A DNA stretch of 64,000 nucleotides from Vesta saturnalis (GCA_036346205.1 JARFJB010001987.1:1913001-1977000), one strand, 5' to 3'; positions 45,381 through 58,839 are shown, counted from the stretch's first letter. Numbers and translations: made by a program. Notes: generated from the letters alone by a model not told the origin.

Positions 45381-45717
45381 GGTGGTTTTAATATGTGAAT
45401 TCGGTTACGACGATAACCAACACCATTTGGAGTTCTAACTGTATAAGACCTAGGGAAAGGACCAAATTGAACAACCATTGCCGGAACGAAGGAGAAGACA
45501 AACATTTTTTATAATATACCTCATCTCCTGTGTTTAGTTTCGATAGATCTTTTTTTAGATTTATTAAAGCGACTCTTTACTTCGTTTTGTTTGTTATTGA
45601 TAAATTCCTATGCTTATTGTAATTAATAACTTCAGGTTTTGTTCGTTTTCAGCAACAGGAAGTTTCATCTTCAAGGATCGTGACATTAGTAATTGAGCTG
45701 GCGAATAGCCTGTATTG
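45381..45717 (-). pseudogene. gypsy integrase C-terminal fragment
   Basis: On the minus strand, SPAQLLMSRSLKMKLPV (end of the integrase core) is followed, across frameshifts, by a GDEVYYKK segment and VGYRRNRIHIKTTQP-like sequence, a typical Ty3/gypsy integrase tail. Its upstream half is at 48020-48205; the two are separated by an insertion of about 2.3 kb. Confidence 0.72.
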
Positions 45718-48019
45718 TAAGATGTTACGTGTTTACCGCGAATAACGTGTATTTTCGATAATTTCCTTTACTTTATCTAATGAATGAACTAATTAGTTAG
45801 ATCTAAATATTAATATTTCCTTATTCGTTGGTGGAATGTTTTAATTGCGTACCTCAAAAATTATTTTTCGCATCTCTACAGTTAAACTAATTTATTTAAC
45901 GTACACATCTTTTTTATTCCTTTATAGATATAAGTTGCGCCATCTCTAAAATTTATGGTCATTTACTAGAGTTTGAAAAGAAATCTTGTTTTAAAAGACA
46001 ACATAGATATCTGTAAATATTTATTTATCAAAATTTGGTTTTAACATTCTTATCTAGTTTGAATAATTTTAATAGTTTGGCAATATTGCTTTTCTTAGGG
46101 CGTTGTTCCTAATCTTTCTTTTCTTAACACGCCATTTTCCGATGAGAAGGTTGATCTGCAAGAAAAATTTTTCCTTCCGTTTATAAGATGTTTAAGCATC
46201 GTTTCTTTGGAAAATTTTTCATATAATGTAATGTTTTTGGTATAAAACTTTACTGACGCTTTACAAGCGGATCTTATTGCAATTTTCAATCTTCATATCC
46301 TCGAGTAAGTTAACACATGTTCGACAACCTTTAATAAATCGTTTCTTTCATTTAGGTACTTTCGCAAGATTAATTAAATTAATAACATAAGTCTGTTGAA
46401 GGAAATCATCGCTATCGGCTCTAAACATCTAAAAAGAGGTATGCTTGTATAAGGTAATTAGCAACGTATTTACTTGTATCACTTTCAGCGCCTTGATACC
46501 GGCGAAATAAACAGCTATTCTTTATTTATATACATAACTAGCAAATTGGAATCCACCACCGATCACCTTCGTACCTTTTCCTACTGGAATGCTGGCTCTT
46601 AACTACTGACTAGCTGTCTTGGTTCCACAGTAACTACCACCTTCGAATCACGAAGGGCATTTACAGTTTGGTAATTCTTCATCAAAGGTCAGAATTCTTT
46701 ATTATTCAATATACACAGGATTTATGTAATGAACAGTGTATTGCTAAAATTAGTACAACAGAGTTAGGTTACATTTGGGGGTTTAACCTTATATTACTTA
46801 CCTGTACCAAAAATTTATCATTTATAATAACATGCTTTTACTGGAGGCTAAAGTGGTTGACTAATTTAGAGTTTGATTTGTTCAATTTGTAATTTCTTTC
46901 TACATACAAAAAGAAAGAAAGAAAAAAACCACACCTATTATTCACTGTGACGTTTGACCTATTTAGTTCGCTACCTTCACACGGTAGTTGCGCGTTGAAG
47001 CTCCTGTTTGTAAAATACATTATATACAGGGTGGAACATATATCGAGGTCGTATGAATTACAGTCATTGTTTGAAACTGTATATATATTTATATTCAAAT
47101 TTAGAATTTCTGTAACTTTTCTGTACTTTGTCTTTCCTTAATATTAATTATTTGTCATTACGGATAATTTTGTTCAGAGCAGGTTTTGCTGTAATAAAAA
47201 TTTCTGTACTATTGAATGTCTTGCTGCCATTCTATGCCTTGCACTGAACAGACTATCCAGATATTTCTATTTAATACCACTTCTTAAGGGTTTTAATAAA
47301 ATTCAAGAAACCGAAATTAAAATCATTGGGGATTTAAATTCTATTTTGTGAAACGTAGGCAAGCCGTTTCAAAAATTAAGCACTACTATTTTCATTGTGG
47401 ATCTATTTTAGATCGCACTTTATGGGTTACTTTCGCCCTTTCGGCTGCGATTTGTAAGTACTTACAACCGTCGGGAGCGCACAATTAACGAAACTTTTCT
47501 TTTACATTTAGGGTTCGATTAACGAACTAAATACATTTAGTTTTTTTTTCTTTGTGGGCATCTGCGACGGCTCACCACTTGCCATCGTCAGGGCTGAATT
47601 ATAATTATGTTGTAAGTTAAGATTGTTATGAATACTTTGGGGGAAAACTAGCATAGTATCATATTTGTTTACGTTCGATATTTATTCGACAAGTATTAAT
47701 TTGAGTTTAAATTAAATTAAATAAACGATTACTGTGTGGTTGTTCGGGTAAAAGTTTGTCTCTCTTTTAAATTATTCCTTTTTTTTTGAAGCACTACCTG
47801 TTTCAGGTTTTACAGGGCCTGCCCTACTCTACTCCTCTTTTCCTTTTCTTTCCTTTTCTCCCTTTCCTGACTAAAACCTGTGACGCCTATCCTTTGGTGG
47901 CTATCTAACCACGTCAACACCATTGTAGCAACCTCCAAAACCCCACGCATCCAAGTGCTCTGCGGTCAAACGACCGTACGCAGGAGCTTAGTCGAGCGCA
48001 CTTTCAAAAAATGTTTACA
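45718..48019. mobile_element. insertion of about 2.3 kb inside the gypsy fragment, LTR-like
   Basis: Separates two adjacent pieces of one integrase. The right end is TTTACA followed by TGCA, and the left junction has TGTA, compatible with a 4-bp duplication with one mutation. Inside are AATAAA near 47722, a C/T-rich stretch (47830-47870) and a perfect 16-bp palindrome TTGTAAGTACTTACAA near 47450. No gene. A solo LTR is the best guess. The TACAGGGTGG near 47027 could be an older MITE end. Confidence 0.45.
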
Positions 48020-48205
48020 TGCAGGTTAGACATGTAGCAAAGAGACTAATATAAGGATCAGAATTGTCCTCAATACATTTATTGAAAATATCTTTAATAG
48101 TCTGAATAGTTCTTTCAACCAGACCATTGCTTTGGGGAAAATGAGGACTTGATCTTTGATGTGTAATATCATATTCAGTCGGTTTATAGAACACACATAT
48201 TTAGT
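48020..48205 (-). pseudogene. gypsy integrase core fragment
   Basis: Minus-strand reading gives EYDITHQRSSPHFPQSNG and VERTIQTIKD, the block with the catalytic Glu of a Ty3/gypsy integrase, in one frame for about 55 codons. Continues in the fragment at 45381-45717. Confidence 0.8.
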
Positions 48206-48469
48206 TTAAAAAATATATTTTTAATAGGTTATGATATTAGGGAACAAAAATAACTTTACTTCGATTTTACATTCCAAAAACGTAACTAATTAACTAAACA
48301 TAAATTTGTTAAAAATAAAAAATTAAAAGGTTTCTTCTTGTTAATGCGGTTAATAATGATAACACCTTCACATGTAACAAAAAAATGGAACTTAAAATTT
48401 ATTGCAAAAAAATAATGGCCATGTTTATAACCACAGGTATTTACATTACAGTAATATCGATATACGATT

Positions 48470-50400
48470 TTTATTGTGTTAACCTACTCTTTGCATGAGT
48501 ACAAGTGACTGCTTATGTTGAATGGATTTTGCAGACTGTCCAATGACATCCTGAGCAAATGGAATGTTTGGAATCTTTAGTCCTTGGACACCAGTAGCAC
48601 CCACGCCTGACCGCAGGACCTTCTTACCTTGGTTCTTCTTTACGCGCCATTTCTGTTCCTAATGCTCTAGAGATTATTGAACGCAGCCCCTTCGACAAGT
48701 TTTGCAGTCTTGCATTCCAAGTCTATTTTGCAAATGCTCCTTGACAAGACTTAATCCCAATTCCTCCATAAAATCTAAGAGGTTTTTTAACTCCAGGATT
48801 AGCAGGGAGAAAAATAATATGACTATTTACTATAGTAATATCCATTATAACATACCAAATAACTAAGGGCCAACGACGATACCGTCCTCCTCAACGAAAG
48901 ATGGCACATTTTTGGTCAAGGGCATCAACTCCTCATTTTTGTAGCATTGTAAGAAATAATTATATCAGGTTTTTTCGTGTTTCGAGTTGTGATGCGTGGT
49001 TGATAACTTAATCACACTTCTGTTCTTTTTAGGGACATATGATACGATTGTGTTCTCTCTAGTGAAACCAAACAAACATGTCAACTACGTATTTTTTATT
49101 CGGGTGAAATTCTGGAGGAACCTCTTATTTTTGCGCATAGTTCCCATATATGTAAGTCCAAGTTTCTTTAGTTCACCAACCAGCTTTAATGGGGTGAACC
49201 AGTTATTACCAGTGACATTATGGTTGCTGTTCGCAATTGGTTCTACTAATGTAAGAACTGATCTAGTAGGTATGGACAGCTTAGTAGAATTTGCCTCATT
49301 CGTTTTACCCGAATACACGAAAAGATTTGCCAAATAATGCCTTGGAATCACATAGTCACATAGTCACATGGTCTTGATGCCGTACTTAACGAGTTTAGTT
49401 TGCATATACATTCTAAAAGGGGATTTTCTCCTAAACCCAAGTAGCATTTCATCTATGGTTGCATATTCGGAACAGGTGTAATTTGCTATTCCGTTCGATA
49501 TAAAAGCGTTAGACTGATAGAATACTTCTGCAAGTCTATTACCATTGGCTATTTTTCTTCTCGTATAGCATGATTGTCGAATCTAATTGCTGTGAACAAA
49601 AATAAGAAGCTTTCTTTTGACATTGTTGCACGGAAAATTGGTCTACCTAAGCAACTAGTCGAAAACAATGATTCTACATTTTCGTGATTAGATTTGAATA
49701 AACCAGAAAGGTACATATGACCCACAAAAGCTTTTAGTTTGGCCTCTCCCGAATGATCAACAAAGGTGTATTTTACTCTAAAATGTTTGACAACATATCG
49801 GGTGTTATAAGAAGAGACCAAGCTTCAAGTGGACTGGATTATTTAGCTTGTAAGGCAGGTCCACTAAGACCTGGAAGATGACTAATAAGATTGTGTGTGC
49901 GATCTATTGATGGTATAGGAGGTTTTTTAGCCCACTTATACCTGTTTAGTCCGTAGTAATGATTTGTAGAAACTTCATCATCTGATTCAATGCCAACTTC
50001 CTGTCCCGATAACTGATCTTCGTCAGTAAGATGTATCACGTTCCGAGTGTCCACTTTCATTGTCTGTGTCACTGTTATTTGAGTCACTATTATTCTCAGC
50101 ACTCTCGGGTCTTCTATAGTCTAGAAAGTCAAAAACATTATCCGCGATCACTGGTACATTGCCAATTCTTATTAGATTATCACTCATTTCGATATAGTTA
50201 CTAAAATAATAATAACGCAAGTACTATCGCGGGGTCAAATCCGACCCCAAATTCAAATTACGTGCGATCAGTCGGACGGACACTCAAGTACTAAGCGGCA
50301 CGGAGAATACATAGGGCGTCATCGTGTTCAACCAAATCGACACTCAGATATTCATCCTACACAGTGGGGCCCAATTTAACCCCACGATAGTAGTTGAGGG
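48470..50400 (-). mobile_element. piggyBac transposon, right end defined
   Basis: The right end reads, on the minus strand, TTAA then CCCTCAACTACTATCGTGGG, a piggyBac-style terminus with target TTAA at 50401-50404, plus an internal repeat of the motif near 50222 (TACTATCGCGGGGTCAAATC). The transposase gene is on the minus strand. The left end was not located with confidence; coding similarity ends near 48470. Confidence 0.8.
48490..50188 (-). pseudogene. piggyBac transposase, frameshifted
   Basis: Starts at MSDNLIRIGNVPVIADNVF near 50188, followed by an acidic Ser/Asp-rich region (50140-49980). Then come pieces 49821-49549 (FVDHSGEAKLKAFVGHMYLS, FLFLFTAIRFD) and 49351-49085, which has the VTGNNWFT block around one catalytic Asp (degenerate here). 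The C-terminal part to about 48490 is riddled with stops. Order and spacing fit the DDE_Tnp_1_7 family. At least five breaks. Confidence 0.78.
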
Positions 50401-50404
50401 TTAA

Positions 50405-50915
50405 AGATTGAAATTGCTGAAATATTTTAAATCCAACTTGTAAATCTTTGAATTATTTCCATAATGTATTTTAAAAGTTATCACTTCTCTTTTTTCGCAT
50501 TAGGGGCTAATCATATATATGATTCTCATTCATCTACATGCCTTTCGGAACTATTTTTACAAGATTAAATTATTTCCTTGATGTATAAGTTATCATATTA
50601 CTTTTTAGGATGTGGTTTTACATTTTCCTGCACATATGATATAAATAATTTTAGGCTTATATTTTTAATAAAAATTTTATTAAACTGATTGAATTAAAAG
50701 TATAATCCGACCGTAACTTCACTGCATCTTACTTTTAATTTTATGTTAAGTGAAATTTTCATTAATAATACACACATATTTGAAGTAAATTTTTTTAAAT
50801 TATTAACTTTCAAAACAGCTGTGTTTTAATGTTTTGTCGCACAATAAGTAAACTGTTGTTGCCTTCAACTCACTCGTTAACTGTTGCACTTTTACCACTT
50901 TTGATTTTTCTTTGT
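50405..50915. other. AT-rich flank, possibly left arm of Polinton 2
   Basis: No gene. No terminal repeat matching 9179-9460 was recognised, so the left end of the second Polinton is missing or diverged. Confidence 0.35.
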
Positions 50916-51358
50916 TTATATATTGCGATAAAATGTTCTGTAGCCACCTAACACTTTATTTTGAACTCTTTGAAGTCTGTCGGATCTTGAGACTGGCGTG
51001 GTTGTGGATGCACTCGTCGAATTAAATCCAAATTTTTTCCACCGTATTGGATTGTAGGTGGCTGCAGTGGTGGCTGTGGTTGCAGGTGTGATGCTACAAA
51101 ATAATTGAGTGAATTAATAACATGTTTATCAAGTATATGACTACATAAAAACAATAAATTAAGCAAATTATACTTACTTTTCAAAGAATCTTGCAAAATT
51201 GCAATCAACATCACTACCTCATCTCAAAATTATTGGTACATTTTCATCCAAGAGTGGCTCAACCGGTTCTTTTAATATTGGTCCCGCAGTAAAACATCTT
51301 GTAATATGTTTGTTTTCTTGTGGAGGGACAGTTTTGATAGGTTACTGCATGATGGCAT
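50916..51358 (-). CDS. spliced coiled-coil gene, Polinton 2 copy
   Basis: Homologue of 11348-11854. Exon 1 is about 51358-51178, the intron 51177-51094 (84 bp, GTAAGTATA ... TTATTTTGTAG), exon 2 51093-50916. Across the splice the frame continues as N-ITPATTATTA..., with the basic motif IRWKKF at the same place as IRRKKF in the other copy, and stays open to the TAA at 50916-50918. The coiled-coil tail of the first copy is missing. Exon 1 shares IPII/VPII and SDV motifs with the other copy but has an in-frame TGA and an indel. Function unknown. Confidence 0.6.
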
Positions 51359-51779
51359 TTTGTATTAGTATGTATGTATGTAACGAGTAAATGTTGAAAT
51401 AAAGTTTTAAGATTATATACATGCAAATATGTTAACGTTAACAAAATTGCTAACAAGTGGAATTGGTTGGTACGATGAACTGACGCAAAAAAATTCCCAC
51501 AAGAATGAAACACCTGTGCAAGCAAATGTTATAAACTCTAATTCATGCAACATAATCTAGATGTAACAAATCTAGACATCAGAAAGTATTTCATATGATG
51601 TCAGTTTAAGAACAGGTGGTAATAGATACTCTTGTTAAACGCCAGTAAAGATAATAAACAAAGTGCAATGTATGCGTCCGACTGATATATTCAAAGACAA
51701 AGAACCGAAGATCTTGTGAATACCATTGCAATGTAATCTAAAGGTAATGAACTAAAACGTGCGATCATTCACCCCATTT

Positions 51780-52234
51780 TTGGGTCAACTTTGGGGGTCA
51801 ATGACGGCCTGAATTTCTGAGTTGGAGTTTTTTTGGCAATTTTTAACAATTTTTTGGCTGTTTTTAATTTTGAAATTTTTGGCAATTTCTGGTAACTCAA
51901 AAAAGTCAAAGTAACTCTTAAAGTTTGCGATAAATACCCTTCTCGTTCAAAAGTAACCTTGACAAATTATGTGACAGTTCGTATGATATATTCCTTTGTA
52001 GCATTGATCTATTTCTATTCACAAAGACACGTGTGATTTGGAACGTTTTGAAATTATGATTTTACTGGTTATTTAGGAAATACCATTTTTTTGGTGATAG
52101 ATGCATTCTCTTTTTTAGGTTAACAAAAGATCTTTCAACGAACCAGAGGGGGAACATTATGTCATGTTACAAATTAATCAATGTTACCTTTTTATATTTG
52201 TTGCAAGTTAATATACCGCGACTTGCCCGCGTCC
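51780..52234. other. sequence replacing the polymerase 5' half in Polinton 2
   Basis: T-rich, no gene. In the first copy the corresponding place holds about 2 kb (12.25-14.27 kb) with the small helical protein and the N-terminal half of the polymerase; here these are gone. Confidence 0.4.
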
Positions 52235-53005
52235 TCACAGAATCGCTCATTTTACCCATTATATTTCATAATTTATCAGGTTACGATTCACATTTCATCA
52301 TTAGAGAATCGACTACTGTTGTCGCTTTGATTTCACTGCTGCCTATAAACGAAGAAAGATATATCTTTTTCACGAACGTAATAGACGGCACTAAAATTAG
52401 GTTTAGATTTATTGACTCTTTCAGATTTAGGAGTAATAGTACTGAAAAGTTGTCAAACTATTTGGAAAATAGCAAAGAAATTATTACCGGAGCTAATTGT
52501 ACAATGATGAAACATTTTCTCTACTAGCTCGCAAAGGCGAGCTTCCTTATGGGTATATTGATACGTGAAATAAATTAAGCGAGACCAGGCTTCCTCTCAA
52601 GGAAGCCTTAACGATGAAGGAATCAGTGATGCGACTTTTGCACATGCGGTTAACGTTTGGAACAAGTTCAATACTAAATTGTACTTACAAGCTTGATCCC
52701 CTGAACTGTTGTACCGCCCCCAGTTTAGCATTCGACGCTATGCTTAAAATTACGCAAGTACAGTTAGAAGTATTTACAGACGTTGATATGCTATTGTTTA
52801 TTGGAAGAGGAATTAGAGGTGGTGTAGATCAATGTTATAATCGGTACGCTAAAGCTAACAATAAATACATGGGAGAAAAATTTGATACTACTTCCGAAAG
52901 TGTGTATTTAATGTACTACGATGTAAATAACTGATACGGAGCCGTACTTGTTGATTTTGGTTACTCATAATTTGCTTATAATAATTTCAATCAGCTTGAG
53001 CATTC
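52235..53005 (+). pseudogene. family B DNA polymerase fragment, Polinton 2
   Basis: Begins at HNLSGYDSHF (about 52264), an exonuclease block, and continues with breaks to the motif A region (MYYDVNN near 52910). Small deletions remove the exonuclease III region (the LKTDVLLLADIF block of the first copy is absent). Interrupted after about 53005 by the piggyBac; the palm region resumes at 54940. Confidence 0.88.
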
Positions 53006-53201
53006 AGATATGCCCTAGACACGCCTTCATTCAACACACACTTGACTCAAAGAGCATTCAAGTGTATTTAGAAATCGAAAAATAAATCTTTCCATTACCA
53101 CCCCGTATTTACATAAACTGCTGGATGTATAAAAGTAGGCGCAGCGATTTTCATTCAGTTGTAATAAAAGTTGCAATGGGTGAACTTGTGGAACACATAT
53201 G

Positions 53202-54785
53202 ATCATGGCGTCAAAAAAGAATGTGAAAAACGTGAGATTTCTGAAGAAAGTGATGTCAGAAGAAAAAATTGATGATATAGAAGACAAATTTCGAATTGGT
53301 TTCTGACGAGTATTCTGGATCCAGTTCTGATGATGGTGAAGGTATTCAACCACACCCTTATTCCGCGTTCGCCAGGACTAGCAGGAAAACATATGACTGC
53401 AACACCATACGACGCGTTTCAGTTATTTGTAATTCCAGTTATTGTACAAGAAATTATGAATTGTGCTAATTTAGAGGGGAGACGTATTTACGAAGCAAAA
53501 GTAAAACCATGGAGAGATGTAACTGTTGATGAACTTCTTGCATTCTGTTGTTTACTTATTCATGCGGGAGTTGACAAAAGCTGGGATGTTCCTGCGAGAG
53601 AACTATTTTGTAGTGAATTTTCCAATCCTATATACGGAGCCACAATGTGCATATTTCGTTTTGAAGGAATATGAAGATTTGTCAGATTTGGCAAGGGAAC
53701 CCGGAATGCGCGTTCGGAAACCGAAAAGTTAGCAATGGTGTCCTACGTTTGGGACTTATTCGTTCAGCAATGAACAATTCGTTGCGTTTAGAGGTATATG
53801 CAGATTCGTTCTATATATGTCTAGTAAACCGGCAAAACATGAACTTAAAATATTTTGGATGTGTGAACCTAAGTCTGGTTATGCTCTGGATGGTTTAGTC
53901 TAGTTGGTGTCTCCAGCACGGAGAACCTCCACATTAAAACCTGGGGCTTGAGGTTGTACAAACTCTAGTGCGTGGCATTCATCATTCTGGTCTCAATATT
54001 ACGATAGACAACTTCTTCACTAGTATTCCGCTAGCAATTTATCTTCTGGATAAAAATATTAATATTAGTGGGCAAACTACGTCAAAATCAGTGTGACATC
54101 CCGAAAGAAATAAAAGATTCAAAAGATCGTGTAGTCTGCTCTTCATTGTTTTGCTTCCTAAATAAAGTATGCATGATGAATTATGCAGGTAAAAAGAACA
54201 AATGCGTAATTTTACTAAGCACCATGCACCATGACGCACCTATCAATTGTGAAGATAAGAGGAAGCCTGAAATCATTACTCATAATAAATCAAAGGGCGG
54301 TGTTGACGTCATGGATCAAATATTGTCAACATACACGTGCAAGAAACAAGGTAAACGATGGATCATGACATTTTTGTTCAACATTATTTATGTTGCAGCA
54401 CTCAAGGCATATATAGTCTTTACGAAGGAACATCCAAACTACAACATAGGAGTGACTCAAACGCAGATTGTTTTTGCAAAGTTTAGCGAAAGAACTAGTG
54501 ATACCACATATGTAGAGAAGATATACTAACCCTAACCTACTGCGTAGTGTCCGTGAGTGTCTAAGCAGGTTTATTAATATCTCTGGTTCGCCAGCTACTC
54601 AAACAAGTGCAACAATTCAGACAAAGAGATGCTCAGTGTGCTCCGCAAATATTGGTCGTAAAAACACAATGATATGTATTAGTTGTAAAAATAATATCTG
54701 TTATGAGCATAGCATTAGGATGTGCACTAAATACTACTCTAATCCCAAAAAAATTTTAAACAGTAATGTTCACTTTCATTTTTAA
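53202..54785 (+). pseudogene. piggyBac transposase inserted in Polinton 2 polymerase
   Basis: Opens at ATG 53202 (MASKKNVKNVRFLKK). Pieces: 53330-53674 (LEGRRIYEAKVKPWRDV, LLAFCCLLIHAGVDKS), a DNFFTSIPLAIYLLD block with a catalytic Asp near 54010, 54068-54529 with NKSKGGVDVMDQ (another catalytic Asp), and a Cys-rich C-terminal finger near 54630-54740 (CSVCSANIGRKNTMICISCK). Frameshifts separate the pieces. It differs from the piggyBac at 48.5-50.4 kb. TTAA-flanked ends were not assigned with confidence. Confidence 0.85.
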
Positions 54786-54939
54786 TCTCCCGTTTGTAAT
54801 GTATATGTATAATAATCTTACTTCAATCACTTTGTTTCTATTCTGACTATACGTGATTTTATACAACGGGTCTCAGAAGCCCGGATTATGTAAATGCCGA
54901 TATTTTATTGGTTAAGTATCCTGGAGTTAACAATGATAT

Positions 54940-55500
54940 GTTTATCATTCAAATTAATAAGCTATAATATATTTAAATTATGTTATATTTGCAGGCGTTT
55001 CAAAAACTTTTTTGTACAATTTTCATTATGGTTACATGATAAGTTTCCTAATAATGCTAAGCTCTTGCATACGGATACAGATACAGTCTCATATGCGCCT
55101 TTTCAGTTCGTAATATCTACAAAACTATCAAAGAAGACATTGATAAACTCGATACATCTGATTATGGTGCTGACAATATCTTTGGAATTCCATTAGCAAA
55201 TAAAAAGTTCCTTGCTTAATGAAATACGAAATTCATGATAAAATTCGTGTGTGCTTACTTTGTTGATGAAAAAGTTGTAAAGAAATCAAAGCTAACCAAG
55301 CAAGTGTCAAACAGATCACGATAAACTATTATAAACATGTTTTGTTTAATGGTAACGTAATAAAGCGATATCAACATCTGATAAGTTCAAAAAAACGGAA
55401 TAAAGTAATACTTAATTCTTACGATGATAAGCGATGAGTATATTTTAATTTCACTGATACTACACCTTGGGGATATAACAGCATTTTATTAATTGCTGTA
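54940..55500 (+). pseudogene. family B DNA polymerase palm fragment, Polinton 2
   Basis: Homologous to 15.57-16.2 kb. The motif C equivalent is mutated (DTDT in place of DTDS, near 55077), and stops are frequent. Confidence 0.82.
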
Positions 55501-55526
55501 CTGTTTCAGAAAACAATTTTATTATT

Positions 55527-56090
55527 ATGAGCAGTCTTGAAAACAAATTGCGGGAAGAATTATGGTTCAGTAGCGATCAAATCTATAGAAAGTACCTGAA
55601 GGGTTCTTTGATGTGAAACTCCCCTGAAAGCTATCTATTTGTACCGAATATATTACAACATATTGTTATACCTGATGGGTGTTTTAAATGTGTGCTATAA
55701 ACTCAAAGTGTGCAAATGAAGTTATTACTAAAACATTATTGATAAAAAAATTAACCAGTAATTAAGCCAATACCATTAAAGAGTTTTATGACATTATGTG
55801 CCGATAAACGTTACAATTCATTAACCCTTAAACTGTATGAATTGTATGAAGTGCCTCGATATTTTGATAGAAATATTAATAGAGCAAAACTTCACATTTA
55901 AGTTTCAACCGTGGGAAAACAAGGAGCAGCACAAAATTTACAATTGGATATTGGAAAACATTGATAAAGGCCAAACAAATACAAATTCCTGCTTATGACG
56001 GACAAGAGGACCAGATTCAGAAATATGATCATCAAGTAATTTAAATGGTTATAGAAGTACTTTAGGTTTGCTATATAAGAGAATGAAATG
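55527..56090 (+). pseudogene. unnamed gene downstream of polymerase, Polinton 2 copy
   Basis: Starts MSSLENKLREELWFSSDQIY, clearly the same gene as 16203-16939, and carries the same later segment (FQPWENKEQHKIYNWILENI near 55910) with a central deletion and stops. Its conservation supports gene status; function unknown. Confidence 0.6.
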
Positions 56091-56116
56091 TTATAATGTT
56101 GCATTCTACGTGTAGA

Positions 56117-56494
56117 TTAGTGTGACTCAAACCCTAGCATCCGGACAATGCTATTTTTTAAGTAAAATCGATATAAAATGAACTGTTTTTCACATTTAAG
56201 TGTATTGTTGTTTGCTCTAATGATAAACCTTTCTGTGAGTACCATAGATTTTAGATAATCGCTAATTTCATTTAACTCATTCGCACCATGCGGAGTATTA
56301 ATTACATGCAAATGAGATGGATCTGTTCTAAAATAAAATCTATTGTTGCTTGTGTAAATGTTTCTAATACTGTTGCAGTCGTAAAATGCAACCAATCTGA
56401 TAATGTATTTCTTAACCAAATCTAGTTCCATTGGTGGATAGAAATTGTATCTAGCTGTGTACTCAACACTTTCTAAAATGAATGTTATTGACAT
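56117..56494 (-). pseudogene. minor capsid (penton-like) candidate, Polinton 2 copy
   Basis: Open from ATG 56494 (MSITFILESVEYTARYNFYP) to 56117, about 126 codons. It extends the frame beyond the point where the first copy shifts (NELNEISDYLKSMVLTERFI). Truncated at the 3' end by a deletion. The TATA and initiator-like TCAGC directly upstream are retained. Confidence 0.65.
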
Positions 56495-56566
56495 AGCTGA
56501 GAAAATTTGAGGTTTCATCGATTATTTATATAAAAATTGTAAATGATTGTATTAAATTCTTGAGCT

Positions 56567-58839
56567 TGTAACGAAATAATTTGGGTTTTGGATATTTACG
56601 TTACGTTGTTATTTTACTGTAAATTTCTGTACAAGTTGTACATGTTTACTCAAACCTTCTTTCTAGGAATGCTTACGTTGTTTCTGTTCATAACTTGAAC
56701 CACATAATATTTCTAAATAATTTGACTATTAGCATAATATAAATTTTCGTACCTTTGGTTATTCAAACGTTATAAATTCACATTTAAATAATATTTCATT
56801 TAAAATCTGCATTGTTACTCCCTCTAGTGACGTATCCTAAAATATATGTAATTAAGGAGAACTATATTACAAGCTTTTAGAAGTCCTCTTTAGATGGCGT
56901 TGGTGGAGAAATCACAACTTATAATTTTTGGGCATTTATTGATATAGATAAAATATTGATAACAATAGATTTTGAATAATACAACTTTAACATAAAAATT
57001 ACGTCTTCTTTCATTCCTGTGGCGTCCATTTTGCCAAGCTGAAAATTTTTGATGTCTTCTTGAAAAATTCCTATATACTACTATACGATATAAATAATCG
57101 GATATATCTTCAAGAAGCATAATTTGCAATAAAACAATTGGTGCTTTTCTAATTATTATCTGCAAGTTTTGTTGCTCGCTTACATGCGGTTTTAGAAAAA
57201 TTTTCTTGGGCAAGATCGAGTAAGTTACAGGTGAATTTCTCTGATTTGTTAGTAACACCTGACTTCTTTCCTAGTATTTAGATGTTTTAATCAAGACATG
57301 AATTATTGATGCTTTCGTAAAGAAAGAAAAGCACTTCGATAGATTCACATTTGGCCCGTTCCATCTAAGGGGTAACGAATAAAAATTATTTACTTACATA
57401 ATGTTAATTACCTTCTCCTTTTAGCTTCAACGAATTACCTGGTCCTTTTAGCTTCAACGAAGTACCTTCTACTTTTAACTTGAACGAATTTTCTCCTTTT
57501 GGCTTCAACGAATTATTTTCTACTTTTAGTTTCAACGATTTAACTTCAACTAATACCTCCATATTATCTACATTCAAGTACTATTCTGGTTTAATTTCTG
57601 AATCGTAACTAAAATAAAACTGGATCGTGACAACTTCTGCATATGTTCGTGATCCGAGGGCATCGACTGAACATAATTACTACCTGCTTATATAAAGGTT
57701 AGATCATTCCCTTTTCTATTATCACATGAGATTTAACTGAATAACAATTGTGTAAACCTTTAGACCAGTAATCATAAAGTACACCTAAAAATAATTAAAC
57801 CAATTAGTCTGTTATAACAATATCTTAACCTATATTTGTATACCTGTTATCACTATATCCTTATTGCTGTATTATTAATGTTTCCCTTCACAACCACGTG
57901 ACCTTCATTACCTGTTCTTTTACCATTATTTTCTTCCCTCATTTTGTTTTGTAATTATAATAGTAACATTTAACTGTACCTATTTTGACTGCTATTTTTG
58001 TGTTGTGCGCAGCATCACTTTAATTGGGATGCGTAAAAGTAGCTTAACTAACCATTATATGAACAAATGTTTTTTTTCTGCATTGGTGTAGACATGAATT
58101 ATTAACGTTTTCTTTTCTCTCTTGAAATTTATGCAATTATTAAATTTCCATGATATTGGATTCATTATTGTTTAAAAGATAAAATGCTTGCTGAGCTATA
58201 AAACTTTGCTCACTATAAAAATTTATTTCTTTTGTGTAAACCACCGCAAGTTGTTTTTTTTGATTATTTGGTAATAATTTACGCTTTGGATATGCGTCGA
58301 TATATGTTTCTCTTTTAGTTATACAAAGGAAGGCCTTCCCTTGAAAAGGGGAATTGTTTAAGTTTTGTTTTTAAAAAGTAAATAAACAATTACTGGTTCC
58401 CAAGTGTCGAACCCAATTAGTTTACTTGCGAACGGTATTTACTATTTTTTTTTTTTGTACATTTAGGTTATTTACATGTATTTTTTTGTTGTGGATTAAT
58501 TGGATCCACACCCTCAATTATTTAGTTTTAGTTAAAATATATAGTTTTTTATTTCGCACTACAGCAGTGTTATTATTCCTATTTCCTCTTGTACTTCCCT
58601 TTCCCTACAATCTCCTTGCTCATTCCATTCTGCACCACTGTCCAAGAGTCGGGACAGCGGTGAATCGTATCTTTATCTAGGGGAGCGGCTCTTGGTGTCG
58701 GCATATCCAACATCCTTCTTCTCTCACCCCACCCTAACCGACACTTTTGAGCTAGTTCGGTGTGCTCACTAGCTGTGAATGAGCAGAGATACCTTTCCTT
58801 CTTCCTTTTTCTTCCAGCTCCCCGTTTAAACACGTAACA
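56567..58839. mobile_element. LTR-like insertion (solo LTR candidate) in Polinton 2 protease gene
   Basis: Starts TGTAACG and ends CGTAACA, with a 4-bp duplication AGCT at 56563-56566 and 58840-58843. The flanking sequence rejoins exactly as in the uninterrupted first Polinton (22.66 kb), giving a clean empty site. 2,273 bp, no gene. TG...CA ends and a 4-bp duplication indicate an LTR, long for a gypsy element. AATAAA at about 58379. Confidence 0.78.
57411..57550. repeat. short tandem repeat inside the LTR-like insertion
   Basis: About five copies of a unit of roughly 25-32 bp around CTTTTAGCTTCAACGAATTA, diverging toward the right. Confidence 0.8.
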
